Of a DNA stretch of 64,000 nt, positions 16,107-24,588 are shown one piece after another (positions within the stretch are counted from its first letter, which is position 1; the number at the start of each line of letters is the position of its first letter). Origin of the DNA: an uncultured Caldilineales bacterium (GTDB lineage Bacteria; Chloroflexota; Anaerolineae; JAAEKA01); the NCBI GenBank assembly GCA_937907455.1, contig CALESQ010000082.1, positions 1 through 64,000 on the forward strand, read 5' to 3'. A program made the translations under genes and the position numbers. The notes beneath the pieces are model-generated. The model saw nothing but the letters and a program-made list of their open reading frames with translations, made no database searches and had not been told where the DNA came from.

Positions 16107-19025
16107 TTACGGATTACTGCATGCCGCCGTCCCAAACGCTGCGGTCGTCAGCATGATATCTATAATGTCCACATCGCCATCACCGTCGCGGTCGTAGCGG
16201 TTGTTCCAGTCCGGCGAAACGGTGGTCTCCAGCCAGTGACTCGCTTCTGTGGCAATGTCAATCACATCTATATCGCCGTCGCCGTCAAAATCCGGGCAAG
16301 TACGATAAGGCGCGGCCGGCAGTGGCCAGACATACGCGCCGCGGCCGCGCGTCCACAGCGCCAACGTGGTAGCACCGGCATCCACCGTCATATCCCAGAT
16401 CATCACATTGGGCAGGCCCGCCTGGAAGCGATACCACACCGGTGTGGCCGCGTTGATGTCGTTGGTATAGTACAACCCCCAATCTGTGCCCGCGAACACC
16501 TGCTGCGGGAAATTGGGGTTGACCATGATCGAATTGGCCGGGATGTTGGGTAGATTACCGCTTTTGTCCAGCCAAGTGAAGCTGGCGCAATTGGTGCTGC
16601 ACGTCACTTGAAAAACGTGGCCGGTCGTGGCAGGAGTGTTCTGATCGAAGCCACCCACCGCAGCATACCCCACCAACGGATTGGCCGTGTCCTGATACAC
16701 ATCCAGGATGGGACGATTGGGCAGCACCGCATTGCCACCGGTGACGTTGACCCAGGTGGCGCTGTTGGTCACGCCCTGCCCCAGGTTAAACCCCATTTGC
16801 ACATTACCATCGTTGGTGCCAACAATGGCGCGGGTGTTGTCGCTCCACGCATAGTTAAGCTGATTGATGAAGGAGCGGTCGGCCAGCGTGTTTTTGGTGA
16901 GATCACCGCTGTTGACCACCCAGCGCGTACCGGTAGTGGCCCCGATAGCGCCATTAATCGACTCGAACACGCGGTAGCTGCCGGCGATCATGTGCGTGCA
17001 GCCGGTGGCCGGGCAGCCGTTTTTCTGGATTTCATAGGGAAAAACAAAGCTCAACCGGTCGCCTGACCACGCGCCTGTGGCCGAGGTCTGTGAGCCGTAA
17101 GCGCCGGTGGTGCTGACAGACAGGCTACCATTCTGGCTTTCCTGATACCAACGTTGCCCCAGCATCGGTTCGATACGGGCAAACATACCATCGCCGCCTT
17201 TGCGCAGTTGCCACACAGCCTGCGTAGGATTGCCCGAAGTCCACACATACACTGCCGAGCCATTGTCCTGCATACCGCCGTTGATGCCCGGCTGCGCGGC
17301 CGTGGCAAAATTGGCCGTGATATCACCAGAATAAAACTCCAGCGTAGGGAGCGAGTTGTTAAGCTGACTGAAGCTGGGCGAGGCTGCGTTGGCATTGGTG
17401 GTTACATAAGCGCCACCATCGTTGCCCGCCAGCAACACACTCGACGACCCCGGCACATAGGCCAGCGCGTGCTGATCTACGTGTACTGTGGTGCCACCGG
17501 CATAGCCACAGGTCAGGTTGGTGTAGGTGGAGCCGCCATTGGTGGAACGGAAAATGTCCACAGTGCTCAGGTAGGTAGTATCGGCGTTATTGGGATCCAC
17601 CGTGATGTTCTGATCGTACCAATTTTGACTGTAGTCACCAAAACAGCCGGTCAAGCCGGTGGGGCCGGTCTGCTTGCTCCAGGTAGTACCACCGTTGGTG
17701 CTGCGCCAGATACCCAGCAGCCCCCCGCGCTGCGTGCCGCCCGTGGCCAAAATCGCCTGAGCCACTACATAGATTACATCGGGGTTGCTGGGAGCAATGG
17801 CTGCATCCAGACGCCCCAACTGGTTGCCCGCGCCGGTGCTGGTGTTGATGGGCGTGCCGACGGCAGTATCAGCAGGCCAGCCATTGTCCGCGCGGCTTAG
17901 CGTTTCCCAGCTTGCCGGACAGCCCTCAGTGGGCAGCGTGGCGCGGTACACGCCGTTAGCACCGTTCAAGTGAAGATTGCTCTGCACCGTTGTGGCAAAA
18001 CCGCGCGCTCCGACGAAAGCATAAACCTGCGTGATGCTACCTTGATCGCGCAGAATCAGGCCGGTGATATCCTGGCGCTGTGTAGCAAAGGCATTGGTCA
18101 AGCAGGGGCCGGTCCAGTTATCGCCGGCATCGAACGAGAAATAAACCCCGGTTTTAGCACCCACCACTACATGGTTGCTGTTGTTGGGGTCCACCTGCAC
18201 CTTGCCGATAGCCTGATATTGCGGGAAGTTGCCCGCGGGCTGAGTATAAGCGCCGTTGAACACTTCCGCGCCCAGCACAGTCCAAGTCGCGCCGGCGTCA
18301 GTACTCTTCAGCACTCCGGCGGCACCGAAGCTGAACGAACCAAAGCGCAGATCGCCGGTGCCCGCATACACGGTGTTGTGGTCGTTGGGATCCAGCGTGA
18401 TATCACCGATGGCGATGGTACTCAGCAGCGGGTCGTCGGTGACCGAGGCCCAGGTAGTGCTGGCCGAACAGCAGTTCGTGGTTTTCCATACCCCACCGCC
18501 GTCCGAGCCGAGGTAAGCCACGTTGGGCGTCACCGGATCAACCACAATCACATTGGCACGCCCGCTTACCAGGCCATAGCTGTAGCAACTGATGCAGCCA
18601 TTGCTTTGCAGCGGCTTGGGGCCCAGCGAAGTAAAGCGGTCAGGACTGAGCGCCAGCGGCGAACGGCCAGAGGTGCGCGTGTAGGTGATCTCACCAGCAG
18701 GCAGTGCGCGCGCCACGCGTGCATCCTGTTCGCGCGCCTCAAGATACCATGCCGGATTAAACTCACCGGTGGGGTAGCTGACACGATGGAAGAAATAATC
18801 ACCCATAGCCAGCAGGTTGGCACTTTCACTGCTCTCATCCTGCCCAGGTTCAGGCAGATAGCGTTCACGCCCCGGGTCTATATTGGGCGCAATGGCTGCA
18901 AACGCCGAGGACTCTCCGCTGCCTGCCGGGGCGCTCTCTGGAGCGGCTGAAGGAACAAGCGCCACACCCAGCACAAACAACAACAAAAACATGCCCATCG
19001 CTGGGCGCAAGATAGCTTGTTTCAT
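16107..19025 (-). CDS. Large secreted beta-propeller (sortilin/BNR-like) protein with C-terminal dockerin
   Basis: A 972-residue exported protein. The N-terminus is a signal peptide (MGMFLLLFVLGVALVPSAAP). The bulk, about 150-900, is made of BNR/sortilin-like blades: GGVWKTTNCC, VYAGTGDL, GVLKSTDAGATWTVLG, GIWRSTNGGTTWSKQ, DIFRSTNGGSTY, VFAGTDWGLYYT. The last ~63 residues carry two Ca-binding loops DFDGDGDIDVIDI and DRDGDGDVDIIDI, a type I dockerin. Ligand unknown. No cohesin or scaffoldin is in the window. The gene stands alone, with YitT 10 bp further along the plus axis (upstream on minus). Confidence 0.82.
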   Translation of the reverse strand: MKQAILRPAMGMFLLLFVLGVALVPSAAPESAPAGSGESSAFAAIAPNIDPGRERYLPEPGQDESSESANLLAMGDYFFHRVSYPTGEFNPAWYLEAREQDARVARALPAGEITYTRTSGRSPLALSPDRFTSLGPKPLQSNGCISCYSYGLVSGRANVIVVDPVTPNVAYLGSDGGGVWKTTNCCSASTTWASVTDDPLLSTIAIGDITLDPNDHNTVYAGTGDLRFGSFSFGAAGVLKSTDAGATWTVLGAEVFNGAYTQPAGNFPQYQAIGKVQVDPNNSNHVVVGAKTGVYFSFDAGDNWTGPCLTNAFATQRQDITGLILRDQGSITQVYAFVGARGFATTVQSNLHLNGANGVYRATLPTEGCPASWETLSRADNGWPADTAVGTPINTSTGAGNQLGRLDAAIAPSNPDVIYVVAQAILATGGTQRGGLLGIWRSTNGGTTWSKQTGPTGLTGCFGDYSQNWYDQNITVDPNNADTTYLSTVDIFRSTNGGSTYTNLTCGYAGGTTVHVDQHALAYVPGSSSVLLAGNDGGAYVTTNANAASPSFSQLNNSLPTLEFYSGDITANFATAAQPGINGGMQDNGSAVYVWTSGNPTQAVWQLRKGGDGMFARIEPMLGQRWYQESQNGSLSVSTTGAYGSQTSATGAWSGDRLSFVFPYEIQKNGCPATGCTHMIAGSYRVFESINGAIGATTGTRWVVNSGDLTKNTLADRSFINQLNYAWSDNTRAIVGTNDGNVQMGFNLGQGVTNSATWVNVTGGNAVLPNRPILDVYQDTANPLVGYAAVGGFDQNTPATTGHVFQVTCSTNCASFTWLDKSGNLPNIPANSIMVNPNFPQQVFAGTDWGLYYTNDINAATPVWYRFQAGLPNVMIWDMTVDAGATTLALWTRGRGAYVWPLPAAPYRTCPDFDGDGDIDVIDIATEASHWLETTVSPDWNNRYDRDGDGDVDIIDIMLTTAAFGTAACSNP

Positions 19026-19035
19026 GGACTGTATT

Positions 19036-19959
19036 CTAACTCAATGTTGCATGCCGCGTGAGCGGCTTGAACCCTTCGCCCAATACCTCGTGACTAGGGC
19101 TGATGACGACAAAGGCCTGAGGGTCGGCTGTCCGCACGATCTCCTGCACACTGCGCGTCTCGCGACGGCGCACCACGGCCATCAGCACTGTGCGTTGCTG
19201 GCCGGTATAGCCGCCTTCGGCCTCCAGCAAGGTAACGCTGTGTTGAAGCTGCGTGGTGATACCGTCACGAATCGCATCAGGCTGTGTGGTGATGATAAAG
19301 GCAGTGATGCTGGCTGTAAAGCCGGTTTCCATGAAGTCAATCACCCGCGCCGATACCCAGGCCACAATCAGCGCGTACAGTGCAGGCTCCAGGCCAAAGA
19401 AAAACGCTGCCAGCGCCAGCGTCAGCACATCCATAACCAGCAGTGACACCGACATACGCACGCCGCGCCAGTGTTCCAGCAGCTTGGCGGGGATCTCAGT
19501 ACCGCCGGTGGTAGCATGGCCGCGAAACACCAGGCCCAGCCCTACGCCATACAGCAAACCGCCGTACAGCGTATACAGCAACGGGTCGCCGCGCACCACC
19601 GGCAGATGGGGCCGCAGTCCATCTATCAGCAACGAGGCCAGCAGCGTGGCTAGAATCGTTTTCGGGCCAAACTGCACGCCCAGAATTGCCATCGCCAGCA
19701 GCAGAAAAGGCACGTTGAGCACCAGCATGGTGACACCAACCGGCCACCCCCACAGCCGGTTGGCGAACATCGAAAGCGCCGTAAAGCCGCCGGGCACAAT
19801 GTCGTTGGGGTCCAGAAAGACCACCACCGCCACCGCGGTGAGCGTGGCCCCCACGGTCAGCAGCACCAGGTTCACCAGCGAGCGGCCGGTAAATGTGCCC
19901 CAGCGTGTGCGCACCCATACCTGCCGGTTAAAGCGCTGGATAAAAGACCACAGGCTCAT
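19036..19959 (-). CDS. YitT-family membrane protein (DUF2179)
   Basis: A 307-residue protein with five or six membrane helices. Segments VVFLDPNDIVPGGFTALSMFANRL and GHATTGGTEIPAKLL are hallmarks of the YitT/DUF161 family. The soluble C-terminal part (TRSVQEIVRTADPQAFVVISPSHEVLGEGF) is the DUF2179 domain. Function unknown. HMG-CoA reductase is 18 bp upstream on the same strand, so they may share a transcript. Confidence 0.88.
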   Translation of the reverse strand: MSLWSFIQRFNRQVWVRTRWGTFTGRSLVNLVLLTVGATLTAVAVVVFLDPNDIVPGGFTALSMFANRLWGWPVGVTMLVLNVPFLLLAMAILGVQFGPKTILATLLASLLIDGLRPHLPVVRGDPLLYTLYGGLLYGVGLGLVFRGHATTGGTEIPAKLLEHWRGVRMSVSLLVMDVLTLALAAFFFGLEPALYALIVAWVSARVIDFMETGFTASITAFIITTQPDAIRDGITTQLQHSVTLLEAEGGYTGQQRTVLMAVVRRRETRSVQEIVRTADPQAFVVISPSHEVLGEGFKPLTRHATLS

Positions 19960-19977
19960 GGCATAGCCGCGGCCAGA

Positions 19978-21522
19978 TCAGCGGTTGCGGCCATAGCGTT
20001 CGTGGCTGGATACCCAGTCGGATGAAGAAATCGCCGAGGCCAACGAAATTTCACCGGCCAACGCCACCGAAGCGACAATCTCGGCCAGCTTGTTCACCGT
20101 GCCGCGGCCTGTGCAGCCCAGCAAGTCCAGACATTCGCGCTGGGTAGCCAGGCTGGTGCCGCCGCCGTGCGTAGCCACGATCAGCGAAGGAATGGTGAGC
20201 GCCATGTACAGATCAGCTTCCGGCGTCAGCTCGGCGTACAGGATGCCCGCCGACGACTCGGCTACGTTAGCCACATCCTGGCCGGTGGCGATGAACATAG
20301 CGGTGATGCCGTTGGCCGAGTGTGCGCCGTTGTTGTTAGCTCCAGACAGGATTGCGCCGATATTGGCTATATTGAAATGATAGAAAAGCTGTTCCGGCTT
20401 GACGCGCATGTGTTGGATCAGCACATCGCGCTTGACCACGGCTTCGGCCACCACGCGCTTGCCGCGCGTGTGCATCACGTTCACCTGGCTGGCTTTCTTG
20501 TCGGTAGCCAGGTTCGATTCCAGATAGAAGTGGCGAATACCGGCATAGTTGTCCAGGATCCAGCTACAGGCTGCAAAAGTGGCGCGCCCCACCATGTTCT
20601 GCCCGGCCGCATCACCGGTAGTGAAGTTGAAACGCAAAAAGGCAAATTTGCTGGCCAGATAAGGGTCTATGTAAGACAGCCTGGCTACGCTGGAGGTAGC
20701 CTCGGCGTGATCACGAATTTCGGTCATGTTGGTGTTGACCCAACGCAGAAAATCGCGCGCGGCGCGGGCATCGTCAAACACAAACACCGGCGCGCGCTGC
20801 ATGGCATCGCCGATTACCGTGGCCTCGACACCACCACTTAGGTTGAGCACTTTCATACCACGGTTATACGAGGCCACCAGTGTGCCCTCTGCCGTGGCCA
20901 TGGGGATGATAAAATCGCCCTGGGCGTGTTCCCCGCGAATGGTGAGCGGCCCGGCAAAACCCAGCGGGATCTGGGCTACGCCGCTGAAGTTCTCGACATT
21001 GCCTGCGGTGATGTGTGCATCGAACGAGTAGTGGGGGATATGTTGCAGCTTGTTGCCGGTGAACTGCTCAACAAAATGCTGACGTTCTTTGATGATGGCT
21101 TCGCTGTAGTTGTCGGCGTTATCACGCGGGATCCTGATACTGTTGTCAACCTCGGTGTTCACCGCGCTGTCTACTTTCAGCGAAAGATTGCCGAAACCTG
21201 CCGCGGTGAAGTTAATTTCCAGCTTGTGCATGCCCTCGGACAACGGCTTGATGCGGCAAATCACATCCATCATCTTGCGTAGGGGAAAATCCACTGGCTT
21301 TTCGGCCAAATCCTCCGGCTTGAGCTGTTCGCCAGTGTCCAGCAACACGGTGAGGGCCTCGCGCGGCACGGCTACGCCATCAAATTTCACGCTGTGCAAG
21401 GCCGTGACTTTGGTATCGCTCAGGCGGTTTTTGAGCGAAAAGCGCACACCGTCGGCAGTGTTGCGCAGGCTGTTGAATGTGTAGAGCTGCTTCAGCACCA
21501 TGCTGGGGATCGGCAAAGCCAT
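19978..21522 (-). CDS. Hydroxymethylglutaryl-CoA reductase with extra N-terminal domain
   Basis: Reduces HMG-CoA to mevalonate, the committed step of the mevalonate pathway. The full catalytic set is visible: Glu212 in ATAEGTLVAS, Lys in TDKKASQVN near 342, Asp416 in GQDVANV, His507 in VSSHERYG. ENFSGVAQIPLGFAGPL and DAAGQNMVGRAT are the substrate and cofactor motifs. DKK and GRGK-like spacing point to a class I type enzyme. The first ~130 residues are not catalytic and look like a beta-rich domain (VRFSLKNRLSDTKV, LEINFTAAGFGNLSLKV) in place of the membrane anchor of eukaryotic enzymes. No other mevalonate gene is nearby. Confidence 0.92.
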   Translation of the reverse strand: MALPIPSMVLKQLYTFNSLRNTADGVRFSLKNRLSDTKVTALHSVKFDGVAVPREALTVLLDTGEQLKPEDLAEKPVDFPLRKMMDVICRIKPLSEGMHKLEINFTAAGFGNLSLKVDSAVNTEVDNSIRIPRDNADNYSEAIIKERQHFVEQFTGNKLQHIPHYSFDAHITAGNVENFSGVAQIPLGFAGPLTIRGEHAQGDFIIPMATAEGTLVASYNRGMKVLNLSGGVEATVIGDAMQRAPVFVFDDARAARDFLRWVNTNMTEIRDHAEATSSVARLSYIDPYLASKFAFLRFNFTTGDAAGQNMVGRATFAACSWILDNYAGIRHFYLESNLATDKKASQVNVMHTRGKRVVAEAVVKRDVLIQHMRVKPEQLFYHFNIANIGAILSGANNNGAHSANGITAMFIATGQDVANVAESSAGILYAELTPEADLYMALTIPSLIVATHGGGTSLATQRECLDLLGCTGRGTVNKLAEIVASVALAGEISLASAISSSDWVSSHERYGRNR

Positions 21523-21695
21523 TGGGGGATACCTCCATGATATGTATGAATTTGTCGCGGGCAGACGTGGCGCAATTGTAACACAAAGCGGTCAGTTTGA
21601 GTAGTCAACTACAGAACTTGCAGCAATTTCAAATATGACTTTGACCCAACGCGATACGGATCAGTGATAGCCGGCACGATGGTGTCGGCTTGAGC

Positions 21696-21730
21696 GCCCC
21701 CTGGGCTTTCAGCCTGCGGGGTGCTGCGCA
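21696..21730. repeat. Frame-breaking hairpin element P1, copy f
   Basis: A 35-nt insertion (one C longer than the other copies) between TGAGC and AAAACG of the RHS core, compared with the uninterrupted copy at 27372-27380. It contains GGGCTTTCAGCC and a CCCC/GGGG outer pairing, so it folds as a hairpin. Confidence 0.8.
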
Positions 21731-21883
21731 AAAACGCCCCAGCACGGGGTCATATTCGCAGCGCCATAGTTCCGTCTGGCGCACACCGCTCGAGTTGGTG
21801 GTGATAGCGGTGGAGGTCAGGTGGTCGTTGAGCAGGTAGAACGTGTTGCCGCCAGTGCGCATTGCGACGCGGACGGCTCCGGC

Positions 21884-21914
21884 GTAGTAGTCCCTTGGGG
21901 AGGCTACGCACTAC
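21884..21914. repeat. Stop-bearing small element P2, copy f
   Basis: The 31-nt stretch opens GTAGTAGTCCCTTGG and ends GGCTACGCACTAC, an imperfect hairpin. Against RHS cores that lack it, it adds 24 nt and places TAG directly after the VRK codons. The same insert lies at the same core position in copy d (24286-24316). Confidence 0.7.
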
Positions 21915-21959
21915 TTGCGCACGGTCGTCCGGTTGTCGCGCTCGTAGTAGGCGTCGACC

Positions 21960-22373
21960 TCACGAATTCTCTGCCAACCACCCCAGGAAAGCCGCCGGAG
22001 TGACGATGCGGATACCGTGATGCTCTCCCAAGTCCAAGAGGTGGTGGTCACCGGAAACGATCATCGATGCTCCGGCGACAAGGGCGCACTCAATAAACAT
22101 GTCGTCGTCCCGGTCGTTGTGAACCACATGCAAGTTGCCGGTGATCTCCACCTGCTGACCGAAGCGCCGAAAGTCGTAAACTGCGGCACGGACGTTGTCG
22201 GCCGAAAAACCGAACTTGTCGTAGAGTTTTTCGGAGAACTCGGCCAGCATCTCGCGGCAATAGACCACATCAACCAATCCCGCTCGGGCCGCCAGCCAGC
22301 ACTTGTAGGCCGCGCCGCGCCAAAGCACGGCTGCGAGACGAACGTTGGTGTCAAAGACGACTTTGTCAGTCAC
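21960..22373 (-). CDS. PIN-domain toxin (VapC-like, putative RNase)
   Basis: A 137-residue PIN-domain protein of the 'toxin component, PIN family'. VVFDTNVRLAAVLW carries the first acidic residue, EFSEKLYDKF the glutamate, and NDRDDDMFIECAL the central aspartates, followed by IVSGDHHLLDLGEHHGI with the last acidic site. The metal-binding set looks intact, so RNase activity is plausible. It overlaps the preceding small gene by 8 bp, the classical antitoxin-toxin arrangement. The pair sits between RHS fragments. Confidence 0.85.
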   Translation of the reverse strand: MTDKVVFDTNVRLAAVLWRGAAYKCWLAARAGLVDVVYCREMLAEFSEKLYDKFGFSADNVRAAVYDFRRFGQQVEITGNLHVVHNDRDDDMFIECALVAGASMIVSGDHHLLDLGEHHGIRIVTPAAFLGWLAENS

Positions 22374-22620
22374 GGCGGTCTTCGTGTTTCAGCTCGTCGA
22401 TGAGTTGCATACGTTCGTCTTCCGAAAGTGCATCCCAATCGAGACCTCGCTGCGCCGAGATGGCTCGCATGCGCTGATTTCCGTAGGCCACCAGGTTGTC
22501 CAGGTCTTCCAGGTCGGAGATGAGCGCCCGTAGCAACGCGTGTTTGCCGTTGGGCGTAAGTTGACGCGCCAAGCCGATCATTTGTGCCTCTGGTAGGGGG
22601 AGAAGAACCGTTGCTTCCAT
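22366..22620 (-). CDS. Antitoxin partner of PIN toxin
   Basis: An 84-residue protein, mostly helical and charged, directly upstream of and overlapping the PIN gene by 8 bp. The N-terminal MEATVLLPLPEAQMIGLARQL resembles short ribbon/helix DNA-binding starts, but I cannot name a family. GAGG lies 8 nt before the ATG. The role as antitoxin is inferred from position and size. Confidence 0.7.
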   Translation of the reverse strand: MEATVLLPLPEAQMIGLARQLTPNGKHALLRALISDLEDLDNLVAYGNQRMRAISAQRGLDWDALSEDERMQLIDELKHEDRRD

Positions 22621-22729
22621 GGAAAACGCCTCACACTGGGACCGGATGTCTATGCACTGATATCGCCAGGATAGATTTTACTATGGTTGGCGCTTGATCG
22701 CAAACCGCATATCCATGACACTACTATCT

Positions 22730-22775
22730 GCCCGCCGCTGCTATTTGTGGTGATGGCGGTGGACGTCAGGCTTGT
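22730..22775 (-). pseudogene. RHS core scrap, copy e
   Basis: A very short piece encoding SLTSTAITTNSSGG on minus, matching LTSTAITTNSSG of copy f. It is flanked by unrelated sequence on both sides. The rest of 22621-22909 shows no gene I can support. Confidence 0.6.
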
Positions 22776-22909
22776 CTTGAGCATGGTCGAAAAATGGTCG
22801 TTGATTGGGTGCGCAGAGCGGATAGTGCCGCCGATGTGTTGATGCAAAGAGATGCACATCAACACACCGGCGGAGTACTCATTAGGTTGGTAATTATCGG
22901 CCTTCTGCC

Positions 22910-23263
22910 CTATCTTCCAGCAACGCGTCGCCTCCTGAGCCATTCCACGACAAGCCATGCAATCAGCAGGTTGACGACCAGCGTCAGAGACAACCAGGCG
23001 ATGCGATCGTCATGCTCCGCCACCAGCAATACAAGGATCGAGTTGACAATGAGCAGAGATACAGCATAGAACTGAGCGCCAAAACTGCCTGGGTCGACGG
23101 CAGGTGTCCCGGGGTAGCCAGAAATCCAAGCAAGCCAAGTGGGTATTGGCACCGCATCTGAAGTTGATCTCGAGTATCGCTGCCTTGGGAAGGCCACCAG
23201 CCATATTACGCCGAATCCTATAAAACCCAATACCCAGTCAGTAATTGCTTCACTCATTGCCAA
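22910..23263 (-). CDS. Small membrane protein, possible immunity partner of RHS tip d
   Basis: A 117-residue protein with three predicted membrane helices (WVLGFIGFGVIWLVAF, YAVSLLIVNSILVLLVA, LSLTLVVNLLIAWLVV) and an arginine-rich C-terminus. Its start overlaps the end of the RHS tip gene by 10 bp. I do not recognise the family. The overlap with a toxin-tip gene suggests an immunity role, but this is inference from context. Confidence 0.6.
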   Translation of the reverse strand: MAMSEAITDWVLGFIGFGVIWLVAFPRQRYSRSTSDAVPIPTWLAWISGYPGTPAVDPGSFGAQFYAVSLLIVNSILVLLVAEHDDRIAWLSLTLVVNLLIAWLVVEWLRRRRVAGR

Positions 23264-23964
23264 CGCGCGCGCCTCCCCTGTTTTTCTCTGGTAGGTTTTG
23301 ACGGCGCGGGAGTGGCAGCTCTGCCCTGTGAGCGAGATGGCTGCTGGATTCTATCGATCACGGCACTCGCTGGAGCATTTGATGCTATGCCTCCTGCGAA
23401 CGACCGAACCACCGCTGGAAAGGCAACCGCTGCGTTTGTCAAGTCCTCGCTAACGATATTACGCGCCTCGTCAGCCCAGCGAGACAACCAAGGCGAGGCC
23501 CTATCCGGTGGCAAGGGATTGGCGCTCTTCAATGGCCCGATTATCCTCGCGGCCACGGATCCAAGTCCGACACTAACCATCAAATCAGCAGGATTGACTT
23601 GCCGGCCATTCACTGCTTGACTTGCCAAGTATTGTGCGCCGCTCGCCACGGCGTTTGTTACCACAGCCCCCGCCACGGTGGTTGCGGTCAATGGAGCAAA
23701 GAACCCCACAGTAGCACTAACCATCGTTGCCACCCTTACATCCTTCCAATTGATCGTATCCCACCTTTCTTCCAGCGTTCCATCGCTACCAAGCATTTGA
23801 CCGGCTAAGGACCCCACAAAACCGACTGTGCCAACGATCAAGCCAGACACTGCCATTGCAGCGATGGGTATGAAAAAATGGCCGCTGGGATCGCTATACT
23901 TGAGCGGGTTATTCAGCACATAGCTGTACCTGTTCAGCGCCTGCGGATTGCCCGGCTCCGGCAC
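23254..23964 (-). CDS. RHS C-terminal tip d, detached from its core
   Basis: A 236-residue frame starting at a GTG inside the conserved end of an RHS core (PEPGNPQALNRYSYVLNNPLKYSDPSGH), then a variable tip with hydrophobic Gly/Ala-rich stretches and a basic tail. The core upstream is out of frame because of the 34-nt element at 23983-24016. No clear nuclease or protease motif is visible in the tip. Whether the GTG is used is unknown. It overlaps the downstream membrane gene. Confidence 0.6.
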   Translation of the reverse strand: MPEPGNPQALNRYSYVLNNPLKYSDPSGHFFIPIAAMAVSGLIVGTVGFVGSLAGQMLGSDGTLEERWDTINWKDVRVATMVSATVGFFAPLTATTVAGAVVTNAVASGAQYLASQAVNGRQVNPADLMVSVGLGSVAARIIGPLKSANPLPPDRASPWLSRWADEARNIVSEDLTNAAVAFPAVVRSFAGGIASNAPASAVIDRIQQPSRSQGRAATPAPSKPTREKQGRRARWQ

Positions 23965-23982
23965 GATGGTGTCGGCTTGAGC

Positions 23983-24016
23983 GCCCCTGGGCTTTCAGCC
24001 TGCGGGATGCTGCGCA
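23983..24016. repeat. Frame-breaking hairpin element P1, copy d
   Basis: A 34-nt insertion at the same RHS site as the other copies, with one change in the GCGGGG arm (GCGGGA). The hairpin core GGGCTTTCAGCC is unchanged. Confidence 0.82.
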
Positions 24017-24285
24017 AAAACGTCCCAACTGCGCATTATACCAGCGCACGTTGTAAAAGCACAGCCCGATTGATGCCTTCGGCAGTCTTCCCACTGACCT
24101 GTAAAGCGCCACGTGATGGGTGTCGTGCCGGTGCTGAAGCGCGTCTTGTTTTAGGGTTTGTACAGCACCTTGCCTAACAAGCTGCCATCAGTCCCGTTGG
24201 CCGTAACGTTGGTGCCGCCTAAGTGGTCACCGAGCAGGTAGCAGGTCTCCACGCCGCTACGCATCGCCACGCGCGCGCTACCGGC

Positions 24286-24316
24286 GTAGTAGTCCCTCCG
24301 GGAGGCTACGCACTAC
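24286..24316. repeat. Stop-bearing small element P2, copy d
   Basis: GTAGTAGTCCCTCCGGGAGG followed by CTACGCACTAC. It lies at the same codon of the RHS core as the copy at 21884-21914 and adds 24 nt with a TAG in frame. TCCC/GGGA and CTA/TAG pairings give an imperfect hairpin. Confidence 0.7.
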
Positions 24317-24520
24317 TTTCTGACCGTCGTGCCGTTGTCGCGCTCGTAAGTGTTGCCGATGTAGACGGTGGTCACCCCGCCCACCGTGGCCTTGACGCGC
24401 TTGCCGTCGCCGTCGTAGACATAGGTGGCGTTCACACCGCTGCCCGTGATGCTGGTCACGTGGTTCTCCACGTCGTAGGCCAGGGTCACGTCCTGGTTGC
24501 CGTTGATGCGCCAAGCTCAA

Positions 24521-24560
24521 TCATGGGCCTCACAGACTCTCCGGTCTGCGAGGCCCATGA
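24521..24560 (-). terminator. Hairpin downstream of Imm26 gene
   Basis: TCATGGGCCTCACAGAC (24521-24537) pairs with 24544-24560 over 17 bp with one mismatch and a 6-nt loop. It lies 29 bp after the stop of the Imm26-like gene on minus. There is only a weak T-rich tail (ATTGAG). Confidence 0.6.
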
Positions 24561-24588
24561 TGCGTGCTTTCGCCAGTGGTTCAGCCAT

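Larger units (their letters stand above)
21629..21959 (-). pseudogene. RHS core fragment, copy f (broken)
   Basis: Reading on minus gives YYERDNRTTVRK, then a stop, then DYYAGAVRVAMRTGGNTFYLLNDHLTSTAITTNSSG and YDPVLGRF: the conserved end of an RHS-repeat core. An in-frame TAG comes from a small insert (21884-21914), and a 35-nt element (21696-21730) breaks the frame at the core-tip junction. No tip domain follows. The upstream boundary falls against the stop codon of the PIN gene. Confidence 0.85.
23965..24512 (-). pseudogene. RHS core fragment, copy d (broken)
   Basis: Minus-strand reading gives LAYDVENHVTSITGSG, YVYDGDGKRVKATVGG, VYIGNTYERDNGTTVRK, an in-frame stop, then YYAGSARVAMRSGVETCYLLGDHLGGTNV. 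This is a genuine RHS core with DxDGxR-type repeats. It is disrupted by element P2 (stop), a further stop after LGKVLYKP and element P1 (frame). Homology stops near 24510, just before the hairpin behind the Imm26 gene. Confidence 0.85.
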
